Origin: Diprion similis
Taxonomy: Eukaryota; Arthropoda; Insecta; Hymenoptera; Diprionidae
NCBI RefSeq assembly: GCF_021155765.1
Contig: NC_060106.1
Location: forward strand, 5,091,501 to 5,155,500
Reading direction: 5' to 3'
Length of the DNA: 64,000 bases
Shown: one piece after another, positions 36,401 through 51,700 of the stretch
Position numbering within the stretch: position 1 is the first letter of the stretch
How the letters are laid out: the number at the start of each line of letters is the position of its first letter
Notes under the pieces: model-generated
Seen by the model: the letters and a program-made list of their open reading frames with translations, nothing else
Databases searched by the model: none
Told to the model about the DNA's origin: nothing
Position numbers and translations under genes: made by a program

Positions 36401-39084
36401 ATCTCAGCCGAGGAGGTCGACCAAAGACAGAGACTGCTTGATTGAATGCTTATGATGTCGATGCTGTGTGTCTCGTTGCATGCCTGCTTGCTTAACAGGG
36501 CCCGCGATCGCTTGCTTATATGATACTTTGACTAAGAATTCATCAAATCGGAGAAATTTCAGCGAAAAATTACTCCTGGTATCAGGAGAACATCTCAGCC
36601 GAGGAGGTCGACCAAAGACAGAGACTGCTTGATTGAATGCTTATGATGTCGATGCTCTGTGTCTCGTTGCATGCCTGCTTGCTTAACAGGGCCCGCGATC
36701 GCTTGCTTATATGATACTTTGACTAAGAATTCATCAAATCGGAGAAATTTCAGCGAAAAATTACTCCTGGTATCAGGAGAGCATCTCAGCCGAGGAGGTC
36801 GACCAAAAACAGAGACTGCTTGATTGAATGCTTATGATGTCGATGCTGTGTGTCTCGTTGCATGCATGCTTGCTTATATGATACTTTGACTAAGAATTCA
36901 TCAAATCGGAGAAATTTCAGCGAAAAATTACTCCTGGTATCAGGAGAACATCTCAGCCGAGGAGGTCGACCAAAGACAGAGACTGCTTGATTGAATGCTT
37001 ATGATGTCGATGCTGTGTGTCTCGTTGCATGCCTGCTTGCTTAACAGGGCCCACGATCGCTTGCTTATATGATACTTTGACTAAGAATTCATCAAATCGG
37101 AGAAATTTCAGCGAAAAATTACTCCTGGTATCAGGAGAACATCTCAGCCGAGGAGGTCGACCAAAAACAGAGACTGCTTGATTGAATGCTTATGATGTCG
37201 ATGCTGTGTGTCTCGTTGCATGCATGCTTGCTTATATGATACTTTGACTAAGAATTCATCAAATCGGAGAAATTTCAGCCCAAAATTACTCCTGGTATCA
37301 GGAGAACATCTCAGTCGAGGAGGTCGACCAAAGACAGAGACTGCTTGATTGAATGCTTATGATGTCGATGCTGTGTGTATCGTTGCATGCCTGCTTGCTA
37401 AACAGGGCCCGCGATCGCTTGCTTATATGATACTTTGACTAAGAATTCATCAAATCGGCGGAATTTTAGCGAAAAATGACTCCTGGTATCAGGAGAACAT
37501 CTCAGCCGAGGAGGTCGACCAAAGACAGAGACTGCTTGATTGAATGCTTATGATGTCGATGCTGTGTGTCTCGTTGCATGCCTGCTTGCTTAACAGGGCC
37601 CACGATCGCTTGCTTATATGATACTTCGACTAAGAATTCATCAAATCGGAGAAATTTCAGCGAAAAATTACTCCTGGTATCAGGAGAACATCTCAGCCGA
37701 GGAGGTCGACCAAAAACAGAGACTGCTTGATTGAATGCTTATGATGTCGATGCTGTGTGTCTCGTTGCATGCATGCTTGCTTATATGATACTTTGACTAA
37801 GAATTCATCAAATCGGAGAAATTTCAGCCCAAAATTACTCCTGGTATCAGGAGAACATCTCAGCCGAGGAGGTCGACCAAAGACGGAGACTGCTTGATTG
37901 AATGCTCATGATGTCGATGCTGTGTGTATCGTTGCATGCCTGCTTGCTAAACAGGGCCCGCGATCGCTTGCTTATATGATACTTTGACTAAGAATTCATC
38001 AAATCGGCGAAATTTTAGCGAAAAATGACTCCTGGTATCAGGAGAACATCTCAGCCGAGGAGGTCGACCAAAGACAGAGACTGCTTGATTGAATGCTTAT
38101 GATGTCGATGCTGTGTGTCTTGTTGCATGCCTGCTTGCTTAACAGGGCCCGCGATCGCTTGCTTATATGATACTTTGACTAAGAATCCATCAAATCGGAG
38201 AAATTTCAGCGAAAAATTACTCCTGGTATCAGGGGAACATCTCAGCCGAGGAGGTCGACCAAAAACAGAGACTGCTTGATTGAATGCTTATGATGTCGAT
38301 GCTGTGTGTCTCGTTGCATGCCTGCTTGCTAAACAGGGCCCGCGATCGCTTGCTTATATAATACTTTGACTAAGAATTCATCAAATCGGCGAAATTTTAG
38401 CGAAAAATGACTCCTGGTATCAGGAGAACATCTCAGCTGAGGAGGTCGACCAAAGACAGAGACTGCTTGATTGAATGCTTATGATGTCGATGCTGTGTGT
38501 CTCGTTGCATGCCTGCTTGCTTAACAGGGCCCACGATCGCTTGCTTATATGATACTTTGACTAAGAATTCATCAAATCGGAGAAATTTCAGCGAAAAATT
38601 ACTCCTGGTATCAGGAGAACATCTCAGCCGAGGAGGTCGACCAAAAACAGAGACTGCTTGATTGAATGCTTATGATGTCGATGCTGTGTGTCTCGTTGCA
38701 TGCATGCTTGCTTATATGATACTTTGACTAAGAATTCATCAAATCGGAGAAATTTCAGCCCAAAATTACTCCTGGTATCAGGAGAACATCTCAGCCGAGG
38801 AGGTCGACCAAAGACGGAGACTGCTTGATTGAATGCTTATAATGTCGATGCTGTGTGTATCGTTGCATGCCTGCTTGCTAAACAGGGCCCGCGATCGCTT
38901 GCTTATATGATACTTTGACTAAGAATTCATCAAATCGGCGAAATTTTAGCGAAAAATGACTCCTGGTATCAGGAGAACATCTCAGCCGAGGAGGTCGACC
39001 AAAGACAGAGACTGCTTGATTGAATGCTTATGATGTCGATGCTGTGTGTCTCGTTGCATGCCTGCTTGCTAAACAGGGCCCGCG

Positions 39085-42000
39085 ATCGGTTGCTTATATG
39101 ATACTTTAACTAAGAATTCATCAAATCGGCGAAATTTTAGCGAAAAATGACTCCTGGTATCAGGAAAACATCTCAGCCGAGGAGGTCGACCAAAGACAGA
39201 GACTGCTTGATTGAATGCTTATGATGTCGATGCTGTGTGTCTCGTTGCATGCATGCTTGCTTATATGATACTTTGACTAAGAATTCATCAAATCGGAGAA
39301 ATTTCAGCGAAAAATTACTCCTGGTATCAGGAGAACATCTCAGCCGAGGAGGTCGACCAAAGACAGAGACTGCTTGATTGAATGCTTATGATGTTGATGC
39401 TGTGTGTATCGTTGCATGCCTGCTTGCTAAACAGGGCCCGCGATCGCTTGCTTATATGATACTTTGACTAAGAATTCATCAAATCGGCGAAATTTTAGCG
39501 AAAAATGACTCCTGGTATCAGGAGAACATCTCAGCCGAGGAGGTCGACCAAAGACAGAGACTGCTTGATTGAATGCTTATGATGTCGATGCTGTGTGTCT
39601 CGTTGCATGCATGCTTGCTTATATGATACTTTGACTGAGAATTCATCAAATCGGAGAAATTTCAGCGAAAAATTACTCCTGGTATCAGGAGAACATCTCA
39701 GCCGAGGAGGTCGACCAAAGACAGAGACTGCTTGATTGAATGCTTATGATGTCGATGCTGTGTGTCTCGTTGCATGCATGCTTGCTTATATGATACTTTG
39801 ACTAAGAATTCATCAAATCGGAGAAATTTCAGCCCAAAATTACTCCTGGTATCAGGAGAACATCTCAGCCGAGGAGGTCGACCAAAGACGGAGACTGCTT
39901 GATTGAATGCTTATAATGTCGATGCTGTGTGTATCGTTGCATGCCTGCTTGCTAAACAGGGCCCGCGATCGCTTGCTTATATGATACTTTGACTAAGAAT
40001 TCATCAAATCGGCGAAATTTTAGCGAAAAATGACTCCTGGTATCGGGAGAACATCTCAGCCGAGGAGGTCGACCAAAGACAGAGACTGCTTGATTGAATG
40101 CTTATGATGTCGATGCTGTGTGTCTCGTTGCATGCCTGCTTGCTAAACAGGGCCCGCGATCGGTTGCTTATATGATACTTTGACTAAGAATTCATCAAAT
40201 CGGCGAAATTTTAGCGAAAAATGACTCCTGGTATCAGGAGAACATCTCAGCCGAGGAGGTCGACCAAAGACAGAGACTGCTTGATTGAATGCTTATGATG
40301 TCGATGCTGTGTGTCTCGTTGCATGCATGCTTGCTTATATGATACTTTGACTAAGAATTCATCAAATCGGAGAAATTTCAGCGAAAAATTACTCCTGGTA
40401 TCAGGAGAACATCTCAGCCGAGGAGGTCGACCAAAGACAGAGACTGCTTGATTGAATGCTTATGATGTTGATGCTGTGTGTATCGTTGCATGCCTGCTTG
40501 CTAAACAGGGCCCGCGATCGCTTGCTTATATGATACTTTGACTAAGAATTCATCAAATCGGCGAAATTTTAGCGAAAAATGACTCCTGGTATCAGGAGAA
40601 CATCTCAGCTGAGGAGGTCGACCAAAGACAGAGACTGCTTGATTGAATGCTTATGATGTCGATGCTGTGTGTCTCGTTGCATGCATGCTTGCTTATATGA
40701 TACTTTGACTAAGAATTCATCAAATCGGAGAAATTTCAGCGAAAAATTACTCCTGGTATCAGGAGAACATCTCAGCCGAGGAGGTCGACCAAAGACAGAG
40801 ACTGCTTGATTGAATGCTTATGATGTCGATGCTGTGTGTCTCGTTGCATGCCTGCTTGCTTAACAGGGCCCGCGATCGCTTGCTTATATGATACTTTGAC
40901 TAAGAATTCATCAAATCGGAGAAATTTCAGCCCAAAATTACTCCTGGTATCAGGAGAACATCTCAGCCGAGGAGGTCGACCAAAGACAGAGACTGCTTGA
41001 TTGAATGCTTATGATGTCGATGCTGTGTGTCTCGTTGCATGCCTGCTTGCTTAACAGGGCCCGCGATCGCTTGCTTATATGATACTTTGACTAAGAATTC
41101 ATCAAATCGGAGAAATTTCAGCGAAAAATTACTCCTGGTATCAGGAGAACATCTCAGCCGAGGAGGTCGACCAAAGACAGAGACTGCTTGATTGAATGCT
41201 TATGATGTCGATGCTGTGTGTCTCGTTGCATGCCTGCTTGCTTAACAGGGCCCGCGATCGCTTGCTTATATGATACTTTGACTAAGAATTCATCAAATCG
41301 GAGAAATTTCAGCGAAAAATTACTCCTGGTATCAGGAGAACATCTCAGCCGAGGAGGTCGACCAAAGACAGAGACTGCTTGATTGAATGCTTATGATGTC
41401 GATGCTGTGTGTCTCGTTGCATGCATGCTTGCTTATATGATACTTTGACTAAGAATTCATCAAGTCGGAGAAATTTCAGCCCAAAATTACTCCTGGTATC
41501 AGGAGAACATCTCAGCCGAGAAGGTCGACCAAAGACGGAGACTGCTTGATTGAATGCTTATGATGTCGATGCTGTGTGTATCGTTGCATGCCTGCTTGCT
41601 TAACAGGGCCCGCGATCGCTTGCTTATATGATACTTTGACTAAGAATTCATCAAATCGGAGAAATTTCAGCGAAAAATTACTCCTGGTATCAGGAGAACA
41701 TCTCAGCCGAGGAGGTCGACCAAAAACAGAGACTGCTTGATTGATTGCTTATGATGTCGATGCTGTGTGTCTCGTTGCATGCATGCTTGCTTATATGATA
41801 CTTTGACTAAGAATTCATCAATTCGGAGAAATTTCAGCCAAAAATTACTCCTGGTATCAGGAGAACATCTTAGCCGAGGAGGTCGACCAAAGACAGAGAC
41901 TGCTTGATTGAATGCTTATGATGTCGATGCTGTGTGTCTCGTTGCATGCCTGCTTGCTTAACAGGGCCCGCGATCGCTTGCTTATATGATACTTTGACTA

Positions 42001-45000
42001 AGAATTCATCAAATCGGAGAAATTTCAGCGAAAAATTACTCCTGGTATCAGGAGAACATCTCAGCCGAGGAGGTCGACCAAAAACAGAGACTGCTTGATT
42101 GAATGCTTATGATGTCGATGCTGTGTGTCTCGTTGCATGCATGCTTGCTTATATGATACTTTGACTAAGAATTCATCAAATCGGAGAAATTTCAGCCCAA
42201 AATTACTCCTGGTATCAGGAGAACATCTCAGCCGAGGAGGTCGACCAAAGACAGAGACTGCTTGATTGAATGCTTATGATGTCGATGCTGTGTGTATCGT
42301 TGCATGCCTGCTTGCTAAACAGGGCCCTCGATCGCTTGCTTATATGATACTTTGACTAAGAATTCATCAAATCGGCGAAATTTTAGCGAAAAATGACTTC
42401 TGGTATCAGGAGAACATCTCAGCCGAGGAGGTCGACCAAAGACAGAGACTGCTTGATTGAATGCTTATGATGTCGATGCTGTGTGTCTCGTTGCATGCCT
42501 GCTTGCTTAACAGGGCCCGCGATCGCTTGCTTATATGATACTTTGACTAAGAATTCATCAAATCGGAGAAATTTCAGCGAAAAATTACTCCTGGTATCAG
42601 GAGAACATCTCAGCCGAGGAGGTCGACCAAAAACAGAGACTGCTTGATTGAATGCTTATGATGTCGATGCTGTGTGTCTCGTTGCATGCATGCTTGCTTA
42701 TATGATACTTTGACTAAGAATTCATCAAATCGGAGAAATTTCAGCGAAAAATTACTCCTGGTATCAGGAGAACATCTCAGCCGAGGAGGTCGACCAAAGA
42801 CAGAGACTGCTTGATTGAATGCTTATGATGTCGATGCTGTGTGTCTCGTTGCATGCCTGCTTGCTATACAGGGCCCGCGATCGCTTGCTTATATGATACT
42901 TTGACTAAGAATTCATCAAATCGGCGAAATTTTAGCGAAAAATGACTCCTGGTATCAGGAGAACATCTCAGCCGAGGAGGTCGACCAAAGACAGAGACTG
43001 CTTGATTGAATGCTTATGATGTCGATGCTGTGTGTCTCGTTGCATGCCTGCTTGCTAAACAGGGCCCGCGATCGGTTGCTTATATGATACTTTAACTAAG
43101 AATTCATCAAATCGGCGAAATTTTAGCGAAAAATGACTCCTGGTATCAGGAAAACATCTCAGCCGAGGAGGTCGACCAAAGACAGAGACTGCTTGATTGA
43201 ATGCTTATGATGTCGATGCTGTGTGTCTCGTTGCATGCATGCTTGCTTATATGATACTTTGACTAAGAATTCATCAAATCGGAGAAATTTCAGCGAAAAA
43301 TTACTCCTGGTATCAGGAGAACATCTCAGCCGAGGAGGTCGACCAAAGACAGAGACTGCTTGATTGAATGCTTATGATGTTGATGCTGTGTGTATCGTTG
43401 CATGCCTGCTTGCTAAACAGGGCCCGCGATCGCTTGCTTATATGATACTTTGACTAAGAATTCATCAAATCGGCGAAATTTTAGCGAAAAATGACTCCTG
43501 GTATCAGGAGAACATCTCAGCCGAGGAGGTCGACCAAAGACAGAGACTGCTTGATTGAATGCTTATGATGTCGATGCTGTGTGTCTCGTTGCATGCATGC
43601 TTGCTTATATGATACTTTGACTGAGAATTCATCAAATCGGAGAAATTTCAGCGAAAAATTACTCCTGGTATCAGGAGAACATCTCAGCCGAGGAGGTCGA
43701 CCAAAGACAGAGACTGCTTGATTGAATGCTTATGATGTCGATGCTGTGTGTCTCGTTGCATGCATGCTTGCTTATATGATACTTTGACTAAGAATTCATC
43801 AAATCGGAGAAATTTCAGCCCAAAATTACTCCTGGTATCAGGAGAACATCTCAGCCGAGGAGGTCGACCAAAGACGGAGACTGCTTGATTGAATGCTTAT
43901 AATGTCGATGCTGTGTGTATCGTTGCATGCCTGCTTGCTAAACAGGGCCCGCGATCGCTTGCTTATATGATACTTTGACTAAGAATTCATCAAATCGGCG
44001 AAATTTTAGCGAAAAATGACTCCTGGTATCGGGAGAACATCTCAGCCGAGGAGGTCGACCAAAGACAGAGACTGCTTGATTGAATGCTTATGATGTCGAT
44101 GCTGTGTGTCTCGTTGCATGCCTGCTTGCTAAACAGGGCCCGCGATCGGTTGCTTATATGATACTTTGACTAAGAATTCATCAAATCGGCGAAATTTTAG
44201 CGAAAAATGACTCCTGGTATCAGGAGAACATCTCAGCCGAGGAGGTCGACCAAAGACAGAGACTGCTTGATTGAATGCTTATGATGTCGATGCTGTGTGT
44301 CTCGTTGCATGCATGCTTGCTTATATGATACTTTGACTAAGAATTCATCAAATCGGAGAAATTTCAGCGAAAAATTACTCCTGGTATCAGGAGAACATCT
44401 CAGCCGAGGAGGTCGACCAAAGACAGAGACTGCTTGATTGAATGCTTATGATGTTGATGCTGTGTGTATCGTTGCATGCCTGCTTGCTAAACAGGGCCCG
44501 CGATCGCTTGCTTATATGATACTTTGACTAAGAATTCATCAAATCGGCGAAATTTTAGCGAAAAATGACTCCTGGTATCAGGAGAACATCTCAGCCGAGG
44601 AGGTCGACCAAAGACAGAGACTGCTTGATTGAATGCTTATGATGTCGATGCTGTGTGTCTCGTTGCATGCATGCTTGCTTATATGATACTTTGACTGAGA
44701 ATTCATCAAATCGGAGAAATTTCAGCGAAAAATTACTCCTGGTATCAGGAGAACATCTCAGCCGAGGAGGTCGACCAAAGACAGAGACTGCTTGATTGAA
44801 TGCTTATGATGTCGATGCTGTGTGTCTCGTTGCATGCATGCTTGCTTATATGATACTTTGACTAAGAATTCATCAAATCGGAGAAATTTCAGCCCAAAAT
44901 TACTCCTGGTATCAGGAGAACATCTCAGCCGAGGAGGTCGACCAAAGACGGAGACTGCTTGATTGAATGCTTATAATGTCGATGCTGTGTGTATCGTTGC

Positions 45001-45700
45001 ATGCCTGCTTGCTAAACAGGGCCCGCGATCGCTTGCTTATATGATACTTTGACTAAGAATTCATCAAATCGGCGAAATTTTAGCGAAAAATGACTCCTGG
45101 TATCGGGAGAACATCTCAGCCGAGGAGGTCGACCAAAGACAGAGACTGCTTGATTGAATGCTTATGATGTCGATGCTGTGTGTCTCGTTGCATGCCTGCT
45201 TGCTAAACAGGGCCCGCGATCGGTTGCTTATATGATACTTTGACTAAGAATTCATCAAATCGGCGAAATTTTAGCGAAAAATGACTCCTGGTATCAGGAG
45301 AACATCTCAGCCGAGGAGGTCGACCAAAGACAGAGACTGCTTGATTGAATGCTTATGATGTCGATGCTGTGTGTCTCGTTGCATGCATGCTTGCTTATAT
45401 GATACTTTGACTAAGAATTCATCAAATCGGAGAAATTTCAGCGAAAAATTACTCCTGGTATCAGGAGAACATCTCAGCCGAGGAGGTCGACCAAAGACAG
45501 AGACTGCTTGATTGAATGCTTATGATGTTGATGCTGTGTGTATCGTTGCATGCCTGCTTGCTAAACAGGGCCCGCGATCGCTTGCTTATATGATACTTTG
45601 ACTAAGAATTCATCAAATCGGCGAAATTTTAGCGAAAAATGACTCCTGGTATCAGGAGAACATCTCAGCTGAGGAGGTCGACCAAAGACAGAGACTGCTT
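39085..45700 (+). repeat. 1074-bp higher-order repeat (6-mer, 3 S + 3 L) nested in a 3986-bp duplication
   Basis: The L variant ending ATCGGTTGCT occurs at 39085 and 40159, and again at 43071, 44145 and 45219, always 1074 bp apart (3 x 167 + 3 x 191). The two groups are offset by 3986 bp (9 S + 13 L). Other markers confirm both spacings: CTGAG at 39635, 43621 and 44695; TATCGGGAG at 40041, 44027 and 45101. The right group therefore contains an extra six-monomer unit. Confidence 0.92.
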
Positions 45701-48700
45701 GATTGAATGCTTATGATGTCGATGCTGTGTGTCTCGTTGCATGCATGCTTGCTTATATGATACTTTGACTAAGAATTCATCAAATCGGAGAAATTTCAGC
45801 GAAAAATTACTCCTGGTATCAGGAGAACATCTCAGCCGAGGAGGTCGACCAAAGACAGAGACTGCTTGATTGAATGCTTATGATGTCGATGCTGTGTGTC
45901 TCGTTGCATGCCTGCTTGCTTAACAGGGCCCGCGATCGCTTGCTTATATGATACTTTGACTAAGAATTCATCAAATCGGAGAAATTTCAGCGAAAAATTA
46001 CTCCTGGTATCAGGAGAACATCTCAGCCGAGGAGGTCGACCAAAGACAGAGACTGCTTGATTGAATGCTTATGATGTCGATGCTGTGTGTCTCGTTGCAT
46101 GCATGCTTGCTTATATGATACTTTGACTAAGAATTCATCAAGTCGGAGAAATTTCAGCCCAAAATTACTCCTGGTATCAGGAGAACATCTCAGCCGAGAA
46201 GGTCGACCAAAGACGGAGACTGCTTGATTGAATGCTTATGATGTCGATGCTGTGTGTATCGTTGCATGCCTGCTTGCTTAACAGGGCCCGCGATCGCTTG
46301 CTTATATGATACTTTGACTAAGAATTCATCAAATCGGAGAAATTTCAGCGAAAAATTACTCCTGGTATCAGGAGAACATCTCAGCCGAGGAGGTCGACCA
46401 AAAACAGAGACTGCTTGATTGATTGCTTATGATGTCGATGCTGTGTGTCTCGTTGCATGCATGCTTGCTTATATGATACTTTGACTAAGAATTCATCAAT
46501 TCGGAGAAATTTCAGCCAAAAATTACTCCTGGTATCAGGAGAACATCTTAGCCGAGGAGGTCGACCAAAGACAGAGACTGCTTGATTGAATGCTTATGAT
46601 GTCGATGCTGTGTGTCTCGTTGCATGCCTGCTTGCTTAACAGGGCCCGCGATCGCTTGCTTATATGATACTTTGACTAAGAATTCATCAAATCGGAGAAA
46701 TTTCAGCGAAAAATTACTCCTGGTATCAGGAGAACATCTCAGCCGAGGAGGTCGACCAAAAACAGAGACTGCTTGATTGAATGCTTATGATGTCGATGCT
46801 GTGTGTCTCGTTGCATGCATGCTTGCTTATATGATACTTTGACTAAGAATTCATCAAATCGGAGAAATTTCAGCCCAAAATTACTCCTGGTATCAGGAGA
46901 ACATCTCAGCCGAGGAGGTCGACCAAAGACAGAGACTGCTTGATTGAATGCTTATGATGTCGATGCTGTGTGTATCGTTGCATGCCTGCTTGCTAAACAG
47001 GGCCCTCGATCGCTTGCTTATATGATACTTTGACTAAGAATTCATCAAATCGGCGAAATTTTAGCGAAAAATGACTTCTGGTATCAGGAGAACATCTCAG
47101 CCGAGGAGGTCGACCAAAGACAGAGACTGCTTGATTGAATGCTTATGATGTCGATGCTGTGTGTCTCGTTGCATGCCTGCTTGCTTAACAGGGCCCGCGA
47201 TCGCTTGCTTATATGATACTTTGACTAAGAATTCATCAAATCGGAGAAATTTCAGCGAAAAATTACTCCTGGTATCAGGAGAACATCTCAGCCGAGGAGG
47301 TCGACCAAAAACAGAGACTGCTTGATTGAATGCTTATGATGTCGATGCTGTGTGTCTCGTTGCATGCATGCTTGCTTATATGATACTTTGTCTAAGAATT
47401 CATCAAATCGGAGAAATTTCAGCGAAAAATTACTCCTGGTATCAGGAGAACATCTCAGCCGAGGAGGTCGACCAAAGACAGAGACTGCTTGATTGAATGC
47501 TTATGATGTCGATGCTGTGTGTCTCGTTGCATGCCTGCTTGCTATACAGGGCCCGCGATCGCTTGCTTATATGATACTTTGACTAAGAATTCATCAAATC
47601 GGCGAAATTTTAGCGAAAAATGACTCCTGGTATCAGGAGAACATCTCAGCCGAGGAGGTCGACCAAAGACAGAGACTGCTTGATTGAATGCTTATGATGT
47701 CGATGCTGTGTGTCTCGTTGCATGCATGCTTGCTTTTATGATACTTTGACTAAGAATTCATCAAATCGGAGAAATTTCAGCCAAAAATTACTCCTGGTAT
47801 CAGGAGAACATCTCAGCCGAGGAGGTCGGCCAAAGACAGAGACTGCTTGATTGAATGCTTATGATGTCGATGCTGTGTGTCTCGTTGCATGCCTGCTTGC
47901 TTAACAGGGCCCGCGATCGCTTGCTTATATGATACTTTGACTAAGAATTCATCAAATCGGAGAAATTTCAGCGAAAAATTACTCCTGGTATCAGGAGAAC
48001 ATCTCAGCCGAGGAGGTCGACCAAAAACAGAGACTGCTTGATTGAATGCTCATGATGTCGATGCTGTGTGTCTCGTTGCATCCATGCTTGCTTATATGAT
48101 ACTTTGACTCAGAATTCATCAAATCGGAGAAATTTCAGCGAAAAATTACTCCTGGTATCAGGAGAACATCTCAGCCGAGGAGGTCGACCAAAGACAGAGA
48201 CTGCTTGATTGAATGCTTATGATGTCGATGCTGTGTGTATCGTTGCATGCCTGCTTGCTAAACAGGGCCCGCGATCGCTTGCTTATATGATACTTTGACT
48301 AAGAATTCATCAAATCGGCGAAATTTCAGCGAAAAATGACTCCTGGTATCAGGAGAACATCTCAGCCGAGGAGGTCGACCAAAGACAGAGACTGCTTGAT
48401 TGAATGCTTATGATGTCGATGCTGTGTGTCTCGTTGCATGCCTGCTTGCTTAACAGGGCCCACGATCGCTTGCTTATATGATACTTTGACTAAGAATTCA
48501 TCAAATCGGAGAAATTTCAGCGAAAAATTACTCCTGGTATCAGGAGAACATCTCAGCCGAGGAGGTCGACCAAAAACAGAGACTGCTTGATTGAATGCTT
48601 ATGATGTCGATGCTGTGTGTCTCGTTGCATGCATGCTTGCTTATATGATACTTTGACTAAGAATTCATCAAATCGGAGAAATTTCAGCCCAAAATTACTC

Positions 48701-51700
48701 CAGGTATCAGGAGAACATCTCAGCCGAGGAGGTCGACCAAAGACGGAGACTGCTTGATTGAATGCTTATAATGTCGATGCTGTGTGTATCGTTGCATGCC
48801 TGCTTGCTAAACAGGGCCCGCGATCGCTTGCTTATATGATACTTTGACTAAGAATTCATCAAATCGGCGAAATTTTAGCGAAAAATGACTCCTGGTATCA
48901 GGAGAACATCTCAGCCGAGGAGGTCGACCAAAGACAGAGACTGCTTGATTGAATGCTTATGATGTCGATGCTGTGTGTCTCGTTGCATGCCTGCTTGCTA
49001 AACAGGGCCCGCGATCGGTTGCTTATATGATACTTTGACTAAGAATTCATCAAATCGGCGAAATTTTAGCGAAAAATGACTCCTGGTATCAGGAGAACAT
49101 CTCAGCCGAGGAGGTCGACCAAAGACAGAGACTGCTTGATTGAATGCTTATGATGTCGATGCTGTGTGTCTCGTTGCATGCATGCTTGCTTAACAGGGCC
49201 CGCGATCGCTTGCTTATATGATACTTTGACTAAGAATCCATCAAATCGGAGAAATTTCAGCGAAAAATTACTCCTGGTATCAGGGGAACATCTCAGCCGA
49301 GGAGGTCGACCAAAAACAGAGACTGCTTGATTGAATGCTTATGATGTCGATGCTGTGTGTCTCGTTGCATGCCTGCTTGCTAAACAGGGCCCGCGATCGC
49401 TTGCTTATATAATACTTTGACTAAGAATTCATCAAATCGGCGAAATTTTAGCGAAAAATGACTCCTGGTATCAGGAGAACATCTCAGCCGAGGAGGTCGA
49501 CCAAAGACAGAGACTGCTTGATTGAATGCTTATGATGTCGATGCTGTGTGTCTCGTTGCATGCCTGCTTGCTTAACAGGGCCCACGATCGCTTGCTTATA
49601 TGATACTTTGACTAAGAATTCATCAAATCGGAGAAATTTCAGCGAAAAATTACTCCTGGTATCAGGAGAACATCTCAGCCGAGGAGGTCGACCAAAAACA
49701 GAGACTGCTTGATTGAATGCTTATGATGTCGATGCTGTGTGTCTCGTTGCATGCATGCTTGCTTATATGATACTTTGACTAAGAATTCATCAAATCGGAG
49801 AAATTTCAGCCCAAAATTACTCCTGGTATCAGGAGAACATCTCAGTCGAGGAGGTCGACCAAAGACAGAGACTGCTTGATTGAATGCTTATGATGTCGAT
49901 GCTGTGTGTATCGTTGCATGCCTGCTTGCTAAACAGGGCCCGCGATCGCTTGCTTATATGATACTTTGACTAAGAATTCATCAAATCGGCGAAATTTCAG
50001 CGAAAAATGACTCCTGGTATCAGGAGAACATCTCAGCCGAGGAGGTCGACCAAAGACAGAGACTGCTTGATTGAATGCTTATGATGTCGATGCTGTGTGT
50101 CTCGTTGCATGCCTGCTTGCTTAACAGGGCCCACGATCGCTTGCTTATATGATACTTTGACTAAGAATTCATCAAATCGGAGAAATTTCAGCAAAAAATC
50201 ACTCCTGGTATCAGGAGAACATCTCAGCCGAGGAGGTCGACCAAAAACAGAGACTGCTTGATTGAATGCTTATGATGTCGATGCTGTGTGTCTCGTTGCA
50301 TGCATGCTTGCTTATATGATACTTTGACTAAGAATTCATCAAATCGGAGAAATTTCAGCCCAAAATTACTCCTGGTATCAGGAGAACATCTCAGCCGAGG
50401 AGGTCGACCAAAGACGGAGACTGCTTGATTGAATGCTTATAATGTCGATGCTGTGTGTATCGTTGCATGCCTGCTTGCTAAACAGGGCCCGCGATCGCTT
50501 GCTTATATGATACTTTGACTAAGAATTCATCAAATCGGCGAAATTTTAGCGAAAAATGACTCCTGGTATCAGGAGAACATCTCAGCCGAGGAGGTCGACC
50601 AAAGACAGAGACTGCTTGATTGAATGCTTATGATGTCGATGCTGTGTGTCTCGTTGCATGCCTGCTTGCTAAACAGGGCCCGCGATCGGTTGCTTATTTG
50701 ATACTTTGACTAAGAATTCATCAAATCGGCGAAATTTTAGCGAAAAATGACTCCTGGTATCAGGAGAACATCTCAGCCGAGGAGGTCGACCAAAGACAGA
50801 GACTGCTTGATTGAATGCTTATGATGTCGATGCTGTGTGTCTCGTTGCATGCATGCTTGCTTATATGATACTTTGACTAAGAATTCATCAAATCGGAGAA
50901 ATTTCAGCGAAAAATTACTCCTGGTATCAGGAGAACATCTCAGCCGAGGAGGTCGACCAAAGACAGAGACTGCTTGATTGAATGCTCATGATGTTGATGC
51001 TGTGTGTATCGTTGCATGCCTGCTTGCTAAACAGGGCCCGCGATCGCTTGCTTATATGATACTTTGACTAAGAATTCATCAAATCGGCGAAATTTTAGCG
51101 AAAAATGACTCCTGGTATCAGGAGAACATCTCAGCCGAGGAGGTCGACCAAAGACAGAGACTGCTTGATTGAATGCTTATGATGTCGATGCTGTGTGTCT
51201 CGTTGCATGCATGCTTGCTTATATGATACTTTGACTAAGAATTCATCAAATCGGAGAAATTTCAGCGAAAAATTACTCCTGGTATCAGGAGAACATCTCA
51301 GCCGAGGAGGTCGACCAAAGACAGAGACTGCTTGATTGAATGCTTATGATGTTGATGCTGTGTGTATCGTTGCATGCCTGCTTGCTAAACAGGGCCCGCG
51401 ATCGCTTGCTTATATGATACTTTGACGAAGAATTCATCAAATCGGAGAAATTTCAGCCAAAAATTACTCCTGGTATCAGGAGAACATCTCAGCCGAGGAG
51501 GTCGACCAAAGACAGAGACTGCTTGATTGAATGCTTATGATGTCGATGCTGTGTGTCTCGTTGCATGCCTGCTTGCTTAACAGGGCCCGCGATCGCTTGC
51601 TTATATGATACTTTGACTAAGAATTCATCAAATCGGAGAAATTTCAGCCCAAAATTACTCCTGGTATCAGGAGAACATCTCAGCCGAGGAGGTCGACCAA

